A program made the position numbers and the translations under genes. Shown here piece after piece: positions 42,587-52,303 of a stretch of DNA of 64,000 bases. Origin of the DNA: an uncultured Caproiciproducens sp. (GTDB lineage: Bacteria > Bacillota > Clostridia > Oscillospirales > Acutalibacteraceae). The stretch is taken from NCBI RefSeq assembly GCF_963664915.1, contig NZ_OY761810.1, positions 2,866,661 to 2,930,660 on the forward strand, in the 5' to 3' direction. Position 1 is the first letter of the stretch, and each line of letters begins with the position of its first letter. Under the pieces are notes generated by a model that searched no databases, was not told where the DNA came from, and saw only the letters and a program-made list of their open reading frames with translations.

Positions 42587-44095
42587 TCAGGGCAAGTCGG
42601 AAGGTAAAACCGGAGCAAAAACAATACCGTCCGGACCTGCATAAAATTTTGTATTGCTATAGTCATTATTAATATTGATGTTAAATGGCCCAATTGTCAT
42701 TTTCGTCCCCGTATAGACGATACTTGATCCAACAATTTTATAATCGGAAAGGTCATTTTTGATATCTTTCAGCTTTTGAATCTTTTCATCTATGGACTTC
42801 ACTGCTTCGGTTAGTTGAGCTTTTTTCACAATCGCGGCTTTGATAATCAAGCTTTGTTTCCCCGTGTCTTTTTGACCATTCAAGAAGGACTGTGAAGTTA
42901 AATTCGCAAATTTATTCGTGAAATCCTCCAATTCATTTTGAGCCTGCAAACGCTTTTGTTCCAACTGTTCAACACTGTTTTCCTCTTTGCCAATGGTAAG
43001 CTTGTCATCAAGCTGTTTTGATTGAATCTTAACTGACGTGGTAGTATAGGAAGATGTACCAATACACTTTACAACTATTTTTTGCCCAGCCTGATAATTG
43101 CCACCGATCAAAGAAGCCTTATGTCCTTTTAAAATGATAGAGCCCTGCGCAGTCACTTTACAGTTCATGAGAATATCAGCATAAATATCGTTTTCTGAAA
43201 TTAAAATGGCATTCTCAAAATATTTTCCAACAATATTTCCGCCCGCTTTTAAAGTGCCCTTCCCCATCCCATTCATTCCGTTGGAAATGGAAATGGTCCC
43301 CGCTGCTTCTATCATAGCTCCCTCAGCCATTCCGCGGATGGAAATGTCTTTCCCTGCCTTAACCGAAAAACCTTCTCTGACGTCTCCCTGAACGACGACA
43401 GAGCCAATCGTATTAATATTTCCGGATGCGCCGTCAACATCACCGCGGACATAGAACACATCACTGACATTGATAACCGATTTTTTATAGTCAATACAAC
43501 CGTCGACTCCGGCTATCAGACTGAGGCGATCCTCTGAAACAACAGTATTGGTTCCTGCCGGAAGTACCGGAAAACGTCCCTGCACAAAGGGAACCACCCG
43601 GTTGAAAACATCTGTGCCTTCTGTGCCTGCTTCAGGAGGTGTAATCCTGCAAAGGACTTCATCTTTTTTAATATTCTTAACAATTTCCAAATCACGAAAG
43701 TCAATTGTTCCATCTTCTCTTTCTTTTGGGTTATACTCTGTACTGGTGTTGAACATGTATTCGATAAATCCATCTTTTCCATCGACAGGGCGCGTTCCTT
43801 TTGCACAGAGCACTTCGGAATAAAATTTCCCTTCCTGACAAAAAAGGCGGATTTCGTTCTCACAAACGCCATAGGTGATTCCCTTTTGCACCAAAAAAGC
43901 GCTGACATCATCAAAAGAAACCGCCTGTCCTGAGTAAGCCGGCTTGATTCTCAGGTAAGCCGCCATACTGTCAGTGGATACTCTGGCATCGAATTGAGGC
44001 GGCTGTTCCTCCTCTTTTGCTGCGCTTTCTCCATTTACATTTTCAGTAATTTCATTCATTCGGTCAAGTTCCGACTCCGTACTCATTTCAATCAT
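42587..44095 (-). CDS. FapA family protein (DUF342)
   Basis: A 502-residue protein of the FapA/DUF342 family. The N-terminal part has ITPPEAGTEGTDVFNRVV and PVLPAGTNT, followed by a right-handed repeat-type region (about 220-345) with VRGDVDGASGNINTIGSVVV and GDVREGFSVKAGKDI. A coiled coil is likely at about 370-445. It is common at the end of Clostridia flagellar operons but has no defined flagellar role; a polymer-forming scaffold is one guess. The first ATG (44095) is very close to GGGGAG; ATG 44086 is an alternative. Confidence 0.85.
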   Translation of the reverse strand: MIEMSTESELDRMNEITENVNGESAAKEEEQPPQFDARVSTDSMAAYLRIKPAYSGQAVSFDDVSAFLVQKGITYGVCENEIRLFCQEGKFYSEVLCAKGTRPVDGKDGFIEYMFNTSTEYNPKEREDGTIDFRDLEIVKNIKKDEVLCRITPPEAGTEGTDVFNRVVPFVQGRFPVLPAGTNTVVSEDRLSLIAGVDGCIDYKKSVINVSDVFYVRGDVDGASGNINTIGSVVVQGDVREGFSVKAGKDISIRGMAEGAMIEAAGTISISNGMNGMGKGTLKAGGNIVGKYFENAILISENDIYADILMNCKVTAQGSIILKGHKASLIGGNYQAGQKIVVKCIGTSSYTTTSVKIQSKQLDDKLTIGKEENSVEQLEQKRLQAQNELEDFTNKFANLTSQSFLNGQKDTGKQSLIIKAAIVKKAQLTEAVKSIDEKIQKLKDIKNDLSDYKIVGSSIVYTGTKMTIGPFNININNDYSNTKFYAGPDGIVFAPVLPSDLP

Positions 44096-44124
44096 TTCTC
44101 CCCTAACATTTTTCCTGAATAATT

Positions 44125-44829
44125 TTATCTTAAAGAATTCACGGTCTGCATGATTTCATCGGAAAGCTGAACTATTTTCGAGTTGAATTGAAAGGCCCTC
44201 TGGAGTTCAATTACGGACGACATCTGATCCGCAAGATCCACTCCGGAATCCTCCAAATAGCCTTTCTTTATCTCGGGATCAGTCACTGCGGTCGCCGCTC
44301 CGGAAAGGGTATTAATGCTGAAAGAGGTATTTCCTTCCCGGACAAGTCCGTCTTCATTCTTAATGGAATAGACCCCTATGGCCGGACTGTCATCTTCACT
44401 TTTTATCGTAATCGCCTTGCCGCCGGCATCCAGAACATAACCGCCGTCTGAAGCGACCAAAAAGTTATTACCGTTTTCAACAGAAAGGTGAAAATTTCCG
44501 TTGCGCGTATAGTTTACTTCGCCATTTTTCTTTACTGCGAAAAAATTATTGGAATTGACCAGCGCATAATCCAGGGCACCGCCGGTTTCTCTCAACCCCC
44601 CCTCAGTGAATAAGGTGTCGGTCTTTTGAAGCTTTGTTCCATGGCCGCTTTTCAATGTGCTGTCGGCCCCCTGAGCCGCATTGATATTCGTGTAAATCAA
44701 GTCCGAAAATGAGGCGTTGGATGTCTTGTAACCAACGGTGGAGACATTTGCGATATTATTCGCCGTAACATCAAAACCCGACTGAAGGTTAATCGCACCG
44801 GTAGACGAAGTGTAAAAAGAACTGATCAT
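44125..44829 (-). CDS. flgG: Flagellar basal-body rod protein, FlgG-like
   Basis: A 234-residue rod protein. The N-terminal heptad region has LQSGFDVTANNIANVSTVGYK (ANNIANV is the rod/hook signature) and the C-terminus ends DQMSSVIELQRAFQFNSKIV. It would form part of the axial rod, exported by the flagellar apparatus without cleavage. It follows a second, FlgF-like gene, as usual in Firmicutes. FlgF and FlgG are hard to tell apart, so the labels could be exchanged. Confidence 0.9.
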   Translation of the reverse strand: MISSFYTSSTGAINLQSGFDVTANNIANVSTVGYKTSNASFSDLIYTNINAAQGADSTLKSGHGTKLQKTDTLFTEGGLRETGGALDYALVNSNNFFAVKKNGEVNYTRNGNFHLSVENGNNFLVASDGGYVLDAGGKAITIKSEDDSPAIGVYSIKNEDGLVREGNTSFSINTLSGAATAVTDPEIKKGYLEDSGVDLADQMSSVIELQRAFQFNSKIVQLSDEIMQTVNSLR

Positions 44830-44854
44830 CGTAAATCAACCTTTCCTGAAAAAA

Positions 44855-45592
44855 TTATATTTTTCCAATATTGGTAACAGCATCCGACAAGACCTGATCA
44901 TACATTTTAAGTGCCTGGGAACAGGTCTGCAAGTTGCGCTGAACCGAAAGCGCGCTTGTCATTTCTTCCGCAGCGTTCACATTGGAGCCTTCAATTGTTT
45001 TCCACATAACACTTGGATTCTGAACGAGTGTCGGAGCGGTGCCGGCTGATGTATACATTCCTTCGCCGGCAATCTGCAGGTTGTTGTAATCGTCGAAATT
45101 ATAAACCGCAATTTTATCGACATTTTTTCCATCAACAGACAAATTCCCCTGTGCATCGGCGGAAAATTGATCGGTATTGACCTGAATGGGACCATTTTGA
45201 CCCATTACCCGGCCAACATTATCGAGAGCAAGATATCCGTCTTGGTCAACATTAAAACTGCCGTTGCGTGTGTAGACAGTACCGTTTGTTCCCTGAACCG
45301 CAAAAAAGCCTTCGCCCTGAATCGCAAAATCAAGTGACCGTTCTGTATTTTTTAGAGTACCCTCGGAATGAATGGTGTTTGTTTTGTCTGCTACCGTAAT
45401 CAGACTCATACTGCCGATCGGAGTTTTTTGCGAGTCGACACGGTTGATAACCATATTGCCGAACGTGGTGGCTGTCACTACTTTCTTTTTATATCCCGTA
45501 GTTTCCACATTTGCAAGATTATTGCTGATACCGGTCAGTATTCTGCTCTGAGTCAGCATTCCGGAACCAAGCGCGTAAAATCCTCTGACCAT
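44855..45592 (-). CDS. flgF: Flagellar basal-body rod protein, FlgF-like
   Basis: A 245-residue rod protein with the N-terminal signature GISNNLANVETTGYKKK, the central FAIQGEGFFAVQGTNGTVYT region, and a C-terminal NAAEEMTSALSVQRNLQTCS helix. It lies 20 bases after sigD and 25 bases before the flgG-like gene. The C-terminal variation (no typical NSK in the final helix) fits FlgF better than FlgG. Confidence 0.88.
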   Translation of the reverse strand: MVRGFYALGSGMLTQSRILTGISNNLANVETTGYKKKVVTATTFGNMVINRVDSQKTPIGSMSLITVADKTNTIHSEGTLKNTERSLDFAIQGEGFFAVQGTNGTVYTRNGSFNVDQDGYLALDNVGRVMGQNGPIQVNTDQFSADAQGNLSVDGKNVDKIAVYNFDDYNNLQIAGEGMYTSAGTAPTLVQNPSVMWKTIEGSNVNAAEEMTSALSVQRNLQTCSQALKMYDQVLSDAVTNIGKI

Positions 45593-45612
45593 GGTTTTTT
45601 CCTCCTTACAAT

Positions 45613-46386
45613 CTATTGATTCAAGTATTCCGCCAGATATTTTTTTAGCTTTCTTAATGCACTGGAATGAATTTGTGATACTCTGGAATCACTGATACCC
45701 ATCACATTCGATATTTCTTTAATTTTTAGCTGTTCTTTATAATACAGTGAAATAACAATCTGCTCTTTTTCATTCAAAAGTTCAATATCCTTTGCAAGCA
45801 CAGTTTGCAGCTCTTTTTCCGCTACAACCTGTTCCGGCCCATGGATGGTGTCACCGGCCTGAGTAATCTGAATATTTTCAACGCCTTTTTCATAAACCAT
45901 CTCTTCAAAGGACAGCATGTTCAATACGCAGGTTTCCGCCTGCATCTTTTCATACTCCGGCAGACTGATTTCCAAATAATCTGCAATCTCCTTATCGGTC
46001 GGACTGCGGCTAAGTTGATGGCTGAGAAGACTTTCGGCCTCACTGATATTTTTTGCGATACGCTTGAGTCTTCGGGGAAAACAGTCCTGCTTTCTTATAT
46101 AGTCGATCATAGCGCCCCGTACCTTAATGGAAGCATAGGTTTCGAATTTTACTTTTTTTTCAATATCGAATTTTTCAACGGCATCCAAAAGAGCGATCAA
46201 GCCCTCATTGATGATATCATCCATATAGTTGAAATACTGGTAGCGACCGACTGTTTTAATCGCTATGCATTTTACAATGTAGCTGTATTGAATGACGAGC
46301 AAATTTCGAAGATCAGCATTTCTCGTCTGCTGATACTTTATCCACAAATCCACTGTCGCCATCTGTTCTGTTTCCGTATACTTCAT
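45613..46386 (-). CDS. sigD: Flagellar sigma factor SigD/FliA
   Basis: A 257-residue sigma-28 family factor. Region 2 includes YMDDIINEGLIALLDAVEKF and FETYASIKVRGAMIDYIRKQ; region 3 has SEAESLLSHQLSRSPTDKEI; region 4 has IKEISNVMGISDSRVSQIHS. It directs late flagellar and chemotaxis promoters (TAAA-N15-GCCGATAT), several of which are visible in this window. GGGG lies eight bases before the ATG. It follows flhA directly; the flhF and flhG genes often found here are absent. Confidence 0.95.
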   Translation of the reverse strand: MKYTETEQMATVDLWIKYQQTRNADLRNLLVIQYSYIVKCIAIKTVGRYQYFNYMDDIINEGLIALLDAVEKFDIEKKVKFETYASIKVRGAMIDYIRKQDCFPRRLKRIAKNISEAESLLSHQLSRSPTDKEIADYLEISLPEYEKMQAETCVLNMLSFEEMVYEKGVENIQITQAGDTIHGPEQVVAEKELQTVLAKDIELLNEKEQIVISLYYKEQLKIKEISNVMGISDSRVSQIHSSALRKLKKYLAEYLNQ

Positions 46387-46438
46387 GACAGTCGCCCCTT
46401 CCTTTTAAGTTTAATATTTAACGGTTATGTTAGAGCAT

Positions 46439-48502
46439 TTATTCCAGTGTAACGTTGGCAACTGCCTGAATCTGGACATTTGAGTTCAATTCGTTAAACG
46501 AAAGAACCACCGCATTGGGATAAAACTGTTCCAGCATCTTGCTGAAATAAATTCTAACCAATGGAGACGTTAAGATAATCGGAACATTAATAGCATCCTT
46601 TACTTTCGTGATGCATTCCATCAGCTTCGACACAATTTTCTGTGTTGACTGTGGGTCAAGCGAAAGATAAGTCCCCTGATCATTTTTGCTGATTGAATTA
46701 ATAATGAGTCTTTCTACCTCACTGTCAAGCGTAATAACCCTTATCTGGCCCCCATCGGACCATTTACGGGTAATCGTCCGCTTTAACGACTGCCGTACAT
46801 ATTCGGTCAAAACCTCCAAATCGCGAACCGTAGAAGCATAATCTGAGATGGTTTCCAGAATCGTTTCCATATCCCTGATGGGAACCCCTTCTTTTAACAG
46901 GTTACATAATACTTTTTGCAGTCCGCCAAAAGAAATCGAGCTTGGAATCACGTCGTCCACAATCGTTGAACCGGTTTTTTTGATGGTTTCAAGCAACTGG
47001 TTCAAATCCTGCCTTGACAACAGTTCATGTGCATATTTCTTAACAGTTTCAGAGAGATGGGTCACAACGACGGACAGCGGATCAATAACAGTATAGCCAT
47101 AGATTTCAGCCATCTCCTTCTTGTCCTTGGTGATCCATTTGCTCGGGATTCCATAGGCCGGCTCAATTGTCTCAATGCCGTCAATTGTACCGGTGCGGTT
47201 TCCCGGATCCAAAGCCAGATAATAGTCGACTAAAATTTCGCCGCGGCTGACTTCCTCTCCTTTAACCTTGATGACATACTGATTTGGATTCAGCATACCG
47301 TTATCCCGTAAACGCACGGCCGGAATGACGATGCCCATTTCCATTGCAAACTGCTTTCGAAAGGTAATCAGCCTTTCAATAAAGCTGCTGCCGCTGTTTT
47401 CATCGACAAGGGGAATCAGGCTGTAGCCAAATTCCATTTCAATGACGTCAATTTTCAGCAAATCATAGATATTGTCAATATTCTTGAAGTAATTCGTATC
47501 ATCAGCCTGTTCATCCGCCGTATGAGCCGACTCGGCCTTTTCAGCAACAGCAGCCACAATCTCGTTCTTTTTTCTGATATTGAATCCGGCAAACAACAAC
47601 CCCACAGCTACCAGTAAAATCTGCGGAACCGGCATGCCGGGAATAAAGCAAAGACCAAGCAGAGTAAATCCACTGATAATCATTACGATGGGCTGAGAAA
47701 AAAACTGTCTTGAAACATCCATGCTCAGGCTGGAATCAGACGCGGCGCGCGTTACTATCATGCCGGTCGCGGTTGAAATCATCAAAGCCGGAAGCTGTGA
47801 CACAAGGCCATCGCCGACCGTCGCAATGGAATAGATGTTCAGAACATCCTGAAAAGAGCCGCCCCCCTGAACCATGCCAATCACGGTACCAGCGAGAAAA
47901 TTAATAAAGGTAATGATGATGGAGGCAATCGCATCGCCTTTTACAAATTTAGTGGCACCATCCATGGCGCCGTAAAACTCTGCCTCGCGCTGAATATCAA
48001 CTCTGCGTTGACGGGCTGTCATTTCATTAATCAGGCCGGAACTAAGATCTGCATCAATGGCCATTTGTTTACCTGGCATTGCGTCCAATTTAAATCTCGC
48101 CGACACCTCGGAAACCCGTTCGGCGCCTTTTGTAATTACCAGAAAGTTTACAATGACAATAATGAGAAAGATAATGAAACCGACAACAACATTTCCCTTC
48201 AAAACAAAACTGCCGAAGGTTTCAATGACCTGTCCTGCTTTCCCGGACTGGGTAAGAATAAGCCGGGTAGACGAAATATTAAGCGCCAGACGAAACAGTG
48301 TAGTAATCAACAGCATTGACGGAAAGATGGAAAACTGAAGCGCATCTTTCACGTACATGGTCATCAGCAGAATCATAATCGCTATTGTAATATTTATGAT
48401 AAACATCATATCCAGCAAAAAAGAAGGCAATGGAATGATGATAAATCCGACAATGAGAATGACAAAGATTGCTACAATGTTATTGAGGATCTTCAATATC
48501 AC
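46439..48502 (-). CDS. flhA: Flagellar export gate protein FlhA
   Basis: A 687-residue export-gate protein. The N-terminal half has eight hydrophobic segments and the conserved FHIPEP-type loop, with VVTKGAERVSEVSARFKLDA-like and MPGKQMAIDADLSSGLI sequences. The C-terminal half is the cytoplasmic docking domain with GYTVIDPLSVVVTHLSE. I chose the GTG at 48502: it overlaps the flhB stop by four bases and lies five bases after AAGGAG. The longer open frame to 48532 has no support. Confidence 0.95.
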   Translation of the reverse strand: MILKILNNIVAIFVILIVGFIIIPLPSFLLDMMFIINITIAIMILLMTMYVKDALQFSIFPSMLLITTLFRLALNISSTRLILTQSGKAGQVIETFGSFVLKGNVVVGFIIFLIIVIVNFLVITKGAERVSEVSARFKLDAMPGKQMAIDADLSSGLINEMTARQRRVDIQREAEFYGAMDGATKFVKGDAIASIIITFINFLAGTVIGMVQGGGSFQDVLNIYSIATVGDGLVSQLPALMISTATGMIVTRAASDSSLSMDVSRQFFSQPIVMIISGFTLLGLCFIPGMPVPQILLVAVGLLFAGFNIRKKNEIVAAVAEKAESAHTADEQADDTNYFKNIDNIYDLLKIDVIEMEFGYSLIPLVDENSGSSFIERLITFRKQFAMEMGIVIPAVRLRDNGMLNPNQYVIKVKGEEVSRGEILVDYYLALDPGNRTGTIDGIETIEPAYGIPSKWITKDKKEMAEIYGYTVIDPLSVVVTHLSETVKKYAHELLSRQDLNQLLETIKKTGSTIVDDVIPSSISFGGLQKVLCNLLKEGVPIRDMETILETISDYASTVRDLEVLTEYVRQSLKRTITRKWSDGGQIRVITLDSEVERLIINSISKNDQGTYLSLDPQSTQKIVSKLMECITKVKDAINVPIILTSPLVRIYFSKMLEQFYPNAVVLSFNELNSNVQIQAVANVTLE

Positions 48503-49563
48503 CTCATCTCCTTTTTCAACGAATATACCCATGCCATAATTTCGGCGAGCACCAAATAATATTCCTCCGGAATTTCCCGGTTAACATCAACCGACTTATA
48601 TAAAGCCCTTGCAAGCTGCACATTTTCAGTCATTGGGATCTTGTTCTGCTCAGCTATCTCTATAATTTTCAGCGCCATGTAGTCCTGTCCTTTGGCAACA
48701 ACAATCGGGGCGCCGTTTTTTTCTATGTCGTATTTAAGCGCAACCGCGAAATGAGTCGGGTTTCTTACAATTACGTCCGCGGTGGGTACCTGCTGCATCA
48801 TCCTCTGCATGGAAATCTTACGCTGCCGTTCCTTGATCTTTGCTTTGATCTGCGGATCGCCTTCCATTTGTTTGTATTCTTCTTTAATTTCCTGTTTGGA
48901 CATTTTTATATTTCTCTCATATTCCCACCACTGATACAAGTAGTCAAAAGCAGCAATTAAAATAAACACAAGAGAAAGCTGTATAACAATATCCATAATG
49001 GAATTCAGAATGAACACCACAGCTCCAAAAACGTCTTCAAACATCAGCTTTGTAAAATACTTTGCGATGTTCATAAAGGAAGAATAAAGGATGTAGAAAA
49101 TAACTGAAATCTTTAGCATCGCCTTGATCAGTTCCGTAATGGAACGGAGAGAGAAGAGCCGTTTCATTCCCTGAAAAGGACTTATCCTTGAGAATTTTAT
49201 TTTTAAGTTTTCTTTAGATATCTTAAATTTGGTCTGTACGCCGGTTGCTATAATACCGACTGCTATGGAAGTAAGCATCACCGGACCCGCTAATAAAAAC
49301 AGCGCAATAATCGCATCTTTTGTCACATCCATCGCAAATTCGGCAGTCAGCGCCTGAACGGTCTTCATGTACGCAATGTATTTGGAAAGAAAGCTTGAAA
49401 GGTAATGATACATAAAAGGGATCGCCATTTTCAAGATGATAAAAAGCGACAAGATGGATAGTGCGCTGATTACATCGCTGCTTTGAAAAATATTGCCTTT
49501 TTTGCGCTCATCTTCCCTTTTTTTGGGAGTAGCTTGTTCTGTTTTGCTGCTGTCGGCTGCCAT
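48499..49563 (-). CDS. flhB: Flagellar export switch protein FlhB
   Basis: A 354-residue protein with a four-helix membrane domain and a cytoplasmic domain. The self-cleavage site NPTH starts at Asn268 (VIVRNPTHFAVALKY), followed by APIVVAKGQDYMALKIIEIA. After cleavage FlhB switches export from rod/hook to filament substrates with FliK. Its C-domain is paralogous to the stand-alone protein at 32688-33044. It overlaps flhA by four bases. Confidence 0.96.
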   Translation of the reverse strand: MAADSSKTEQATPKKREDERKKGNIFQSSDVISALSILSLFIILKMAIPFMYHYLSSFLSKYIAYMKTVQALTAEFAMDVTKDAIIALFLLAGPVMLTSIAVGIIATGVQTKFKISKENLKIKFSRISPFQGMKRLFSLRSITELIKAMLKISVIFYILYSSFMNIAKYFTKLMFEDVFGAVVFILNSIMDIVIQLSLVFILIAAFDYLYQWWEYERNIKMSKQEIKEEYKQMEGDPQIKAKIKERQRKISMQRMMQQVPTADVIVRNPTHFAVALKYDIEKNGAPIVVAKGQDYMALKIIEIAEQNKIPMTENVQLARALYKSVDVNREIPEEYYLVLAEIMAWVYSLKKEMR

Positions 49564-49602
49564 ATCATCCCCCCTAAAAACAGATTTGTCCTAAATCACA
49601 AA

Positions 49603-50367
49603 TTACAATAATGTTTGAAATATTTGATTGATATTGTCAAACATCAGAAGAATCAGTTTTTCTAGAAAAGAAGCAAGCGGCGGCACCATAATGATCAGGA
49701 TAATGAAACCGAGGATCACTTTAAGCTGTATATTGATCACGAAAATATCAATTTGCGGAACGGCCCGCATCACCAAACCTACGGCAATTTCTGCAATGAG
49801 TTCTACCGCAAGGACGGGCAGCGACATTTTAACCGCATACACCAGAATCAGTGAGAACATGCTGACAAGCTGCTGGTACATCGCCGGTTCAAACTGGAGG
49901 CTGCCATAGGGAACCATTACGCACAGCTTAATGAAAATCTGAATCAGCGTCAAATGGCCGTTTACAGCAAAAAAAATCAAAATATACATGGTGTTGATAA
50001 AGGACGCGGACATGGGCATGGATACATTGCTTTGCGGATCATAAATCTTTGACATGGAAATACCTATCTGCATGTCCATGTTTTCCCCGCTGATTTGGAT
50101 AATGGATAAAAACAGCTGGATAACATATCCCACCATATAACCGATCAGCAGTTCTTTCAGCAAACTGATAAAAAGGATAATAAAAGAAGACGATTCAATG
50201 GTTTGCGCCGGTACCAGATGATAAGAAAAAACGGACAGCATCAAGGTGAGTCCCACTTTAACAATAACCGGTACATTTTTTCTGCCCAAAATAGGGTTAA
50301 ACATAATGCAGCCGGACATTCTCATGAAAATGAAAAGCAGAAGAGTAAAATCATAATTCAATTCCAT
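49603..50367 (-). CDS. fliR: Flagellar export apparatus protein FliR
   Basis: A 254-residue membrane protein with about six hydrophobic segments. FMRMSGCIMFNPILGRKNVP near the N-terminus and QIGISMSKIYDPQSNVSMP are typical FliR segments. With FliP and FliQ it forms the export core within the MS ring. Located between fliQ and flhB in the normal order. Confidence 0.94.
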   Translation of the reverse strand: MELNYDFTLLLFIFMRMSGCIMFNPILGRKNVPVIVKVGLTLMLSVFSYHLVPAQTIESSSFIILFISLLKELLIGYMVGYVIQLFLSIIQISGENMDMQIGISMSKIYDPQSNVSMPMSASFINTMYILIFFAVNGHLTLIQIFIKLCVMVPYGSLQFEPAMYQQLVSMFSLILVYAVKMSLPVLAVELIAEIAVGLVMRAVPQIDIFVINIQLKVILGFIILIIMVPPLASFLEKLILLMFDNINQIFQTLL

Positions 50368-50419
50368 ATCCCGTTTATGACCACACCTTCCCGCCGTTCT
50401 GGAAAAAAAGAGGTTGCAA

Positions 50420-50686
50420 TTAATTTAATTTCGCTATCATTTCAAATATGTATAACGTGAAATCATTCATCGTTTCCATCATCCATGGGCCTAAAATTAC
50501 CAAAATCAATGCAATAGCCACTAATTTTGGAACAAAGGTAAGGGTCTGTTCATGTATTTGCGTAGCTGCCTGAAAAATAGACACGACCAGTCCCAGCAAA
50601 ACACTGATAATCAGGATGGGTGCCGATAATTTAAGTGCCGCAACCATTGCGGCCTGTAAAACTTCCGTAACTTCCGACGTCGTCAT
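50420..50686 (-). CDS. fliQ: Flagellar export apparatus protein FliQ
   Basis: An 88-residue protein with two membrane helices; QAATQIHEQTLTFVPKL is the conserved centre. The ATG at 50686 follows AAGGTG by five bases, giving the usual FliQ length; the open frame starts at 50704. Confidence 0.94.
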   Translation of the reverse strand: MTTSEVTEVLQAAMVAALKLSAPILIISVLLGLVVSIFQAATQIHEQTLTFVPKLVAIALILVILGPWMMETMNDFTLYIFEMIAKLN

Positions 50687-50721
50687 GGTCGCACCTTCCA
50701 TCAATTTTTATGAACAGCAAA

Positions 50722-51483
50722 CTACATATTGAAACTTGCAGCCAATGTTTTAAACAAAAGTCCCCATCCGTCCACAAGTACAAAAAGCAACAGCTTAAAC
50801 GGCAGTGAAATCATTGCCGGCGGAAGCATAATCATCCCCATCGACATGAGCGTACTTGCAACAATCATATCAATAATTAAAAAGGGAATAAAAATCAAAA
50901 AGCCGATTGTAAAGGCTCTTTTTAATTCACTCGTCATAAACGCGGGAATCACTACAGTGATTGACAATTCATCAACCGACTTGACCGCCTTTGCTTTGGA
51001 GAGATTGATAAATAAGTTCAAATCATCTTTTTTTGTCTGCTTTAGCATAAATTTCTTCATTGGCACGGCGGCTTTATGCAGAAACTGTTCCTGTGTAATT
51101 TTTTGTTCTTTATAAGGCTGATATGCCTGTGTGTTTACTTCGTTAACAACCGGAGACATGATAAAAAGTGACAGAAACAGCGCGATACCAATCAGCACCT
51201 GATTTGGGGGCGTTTGCTGCAGGCCCATCGCATTGCGCAAAAAAGACAAAACAATAATAATTCTGGTAAAGCAGGTAGTCATAATCAGAATGGACGGTGC
51301 AAGCGCAAGGATGGTAAACATTTCAATAATTTCAAGTGTGTCTACCCCTTTGCCGTTCACATCCACATTGACAGACGCAGCGGATGCGTTGAGCGGAAGC
51401 AGAAAAATCAGTACAAGAGAGATTGTAATCAGAATCAGAGTCCTTTTACTGACTTTATTTTTTTTCTTTTTTATCTTCGGCAT
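50722..51483 (-). CDS. fliP: Flagellar export apparatus protein FliP
   Basis: A protein of about 253 residues. After a basic start (KIKKKKNKVSKR) there is a hydrophobic segment ending in NASAA, which looks like the cleaved signal of FliP. Conserved parts include SFLRNAMGLQQTPPNQVLIG and the final helices SMGMIMLPPAMISLPFKLLL. The ATG at 51483 lies inside the end of fliO, a 29-base overlap; no start has a strong ribosome-binding site, which suggests coupling. The frame is open to 51522. Confidence 0.93.
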   Translation of the reverse strand: MPKIKKKKNKVSKRTLILITISLVLIFLLPLNASAASVNVDVNGKGVDTLEIIEMFTILALAPSILIMTTCFTRIIIVLSFLRNAMGLQQTPPNQVLIGIALFLSLFIMSPVVNEVNTQAYQPYKEQKITQEQFLHKAAVPMKKFMLKQTKKDDLNLFINLSKAKAVKSVDELSITVVIPAFMTSELKRAFTIGFLIFIPFLIIDMIVASTLMSMGMIMLPPAMISLPFKLLLFVLVDGWGLLFKTLAASFNM

Positions 51484-51898
51484 CGTCAGTTTTACCGGAT
51501 CTTCTGAAAAATGCATCACCAATCTTCACATCCCATCTGCTTTTTAGCGTCGAATTTAATACTTCAAGAAAATTATCTTTTTGAAATGGCTTGGGAATGT
51601 TCAATTCTGCTTCATCCAACTCTTTAAGAATCTCAATATTGTTGTTCGCAAATCCAACCAAGTAGTACTTTCCGCAAACTTCAATGATAACAAGTCCCTT
51701 GTCCTGCGTTAAGGCCACCCGCTCTACAATCCTGATATTGTTGGATTTCGAAACATTGTTTACCTTGTTTGCAATTAATTTGCTGAATACAAAGCAAAGA
51801 TACAGCACAAAAACAATCGCAATCAGTGAGAAAAACAATGGTAAAATATCAGAAACAAAACTGAGCAGCGGTAAAACACCCGAAGCAAAATTCAACAC
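51455..51898 (-). CDS. fliO: Flagellar biosynthesis protein FliO
   Basis: A 147-residue protein with one strong membrane segment (about 20-42) and a cytoplasmic domain marked by IRIVERVALTQDKGLVIIEV and YYLVGFANNNIEILKEL, typical of FliO. FliO helps FliP assemble. It lies between cheY and fliP, its usual place. The tail is highly charged (AEDKKEKK) and is the region that overlaps fliP. Confidence 0.9.
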   Translation of the reverse strand: MLNFASGVLPLLSFVSDILPLFFSLIAIVFVLYLCFVFSKLIANKVNNVSKSNNIRIVERVALTQDKGLVIIEVCGKYYLVGFANNNIEILKELDEAELNIPKPFQKDNFLEVLNSTLKSRWDVKIGDAFFRRSGKTDDAEDKKEKK

Positions 51899-51907
51899 AG
51901 TTCCTCC

Positions 51908-52270
51908 CTATCCTAAAATCCCGTTAACGGTTTTCATAATGCGGTCCGGCTTGAAAGGCTTTACAATAAAGTCCTTTGCTCCCAATTTTAGTGCCTCAAC
52001 GACCATTGCTTCCTGTCCCATGGCAGAACACATAACAACTTTAATGTTTCCGTCCATATCTCTTAAATGTTTTAATGCTTCAAGACCATCCATAACGGGC
52101 ATTGTTATATCCATGAGAATCAGATCCGGCTTCTCTGCTGTATAAAGGCTGATGGCCTTCTCACCATTTTCAGCTTCGACAATTTCTGTGTAGCCATTTT
52201 GCTGCAGGGTGTTTTTAATCATCATTCTCATAAAGGCTGCATCATCGACCAACATAATTTTCTTACTCAT
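51908..52270 (-). CDS. cheY: Chemotaxis response regulator CheY
   Basis: A 120-residue single receiver domain. Asp9, Asp10 (VDDAAF) and the phospho-acceptor Asp54 (LILMDITMPVMDG) are present, with the conserved Thr/Ser-Lys region VVMCSAMGQ...FIVKPF. CheY-P binds the motor switch (FliM, FliY). It lies just after fliY, whose CheC-like domain dephosphorylates it. Confidence 0.95.
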   Translation of the reverse strand: MSKKIMLVDDAAFMRMMIKNTLQQNGYTEIVEAENGEKAISLYTAEKPDLILMDITMPVMDGLEALKHLRDMDGNIKVVMCSAMGQEAMVVEALKLGAKDFIVKPFKPDRIMKTVNGILG

Positions 52271-52303
52271 TTCTGTTCCTCCTAAAATACACCTAACGGC
52301 GTT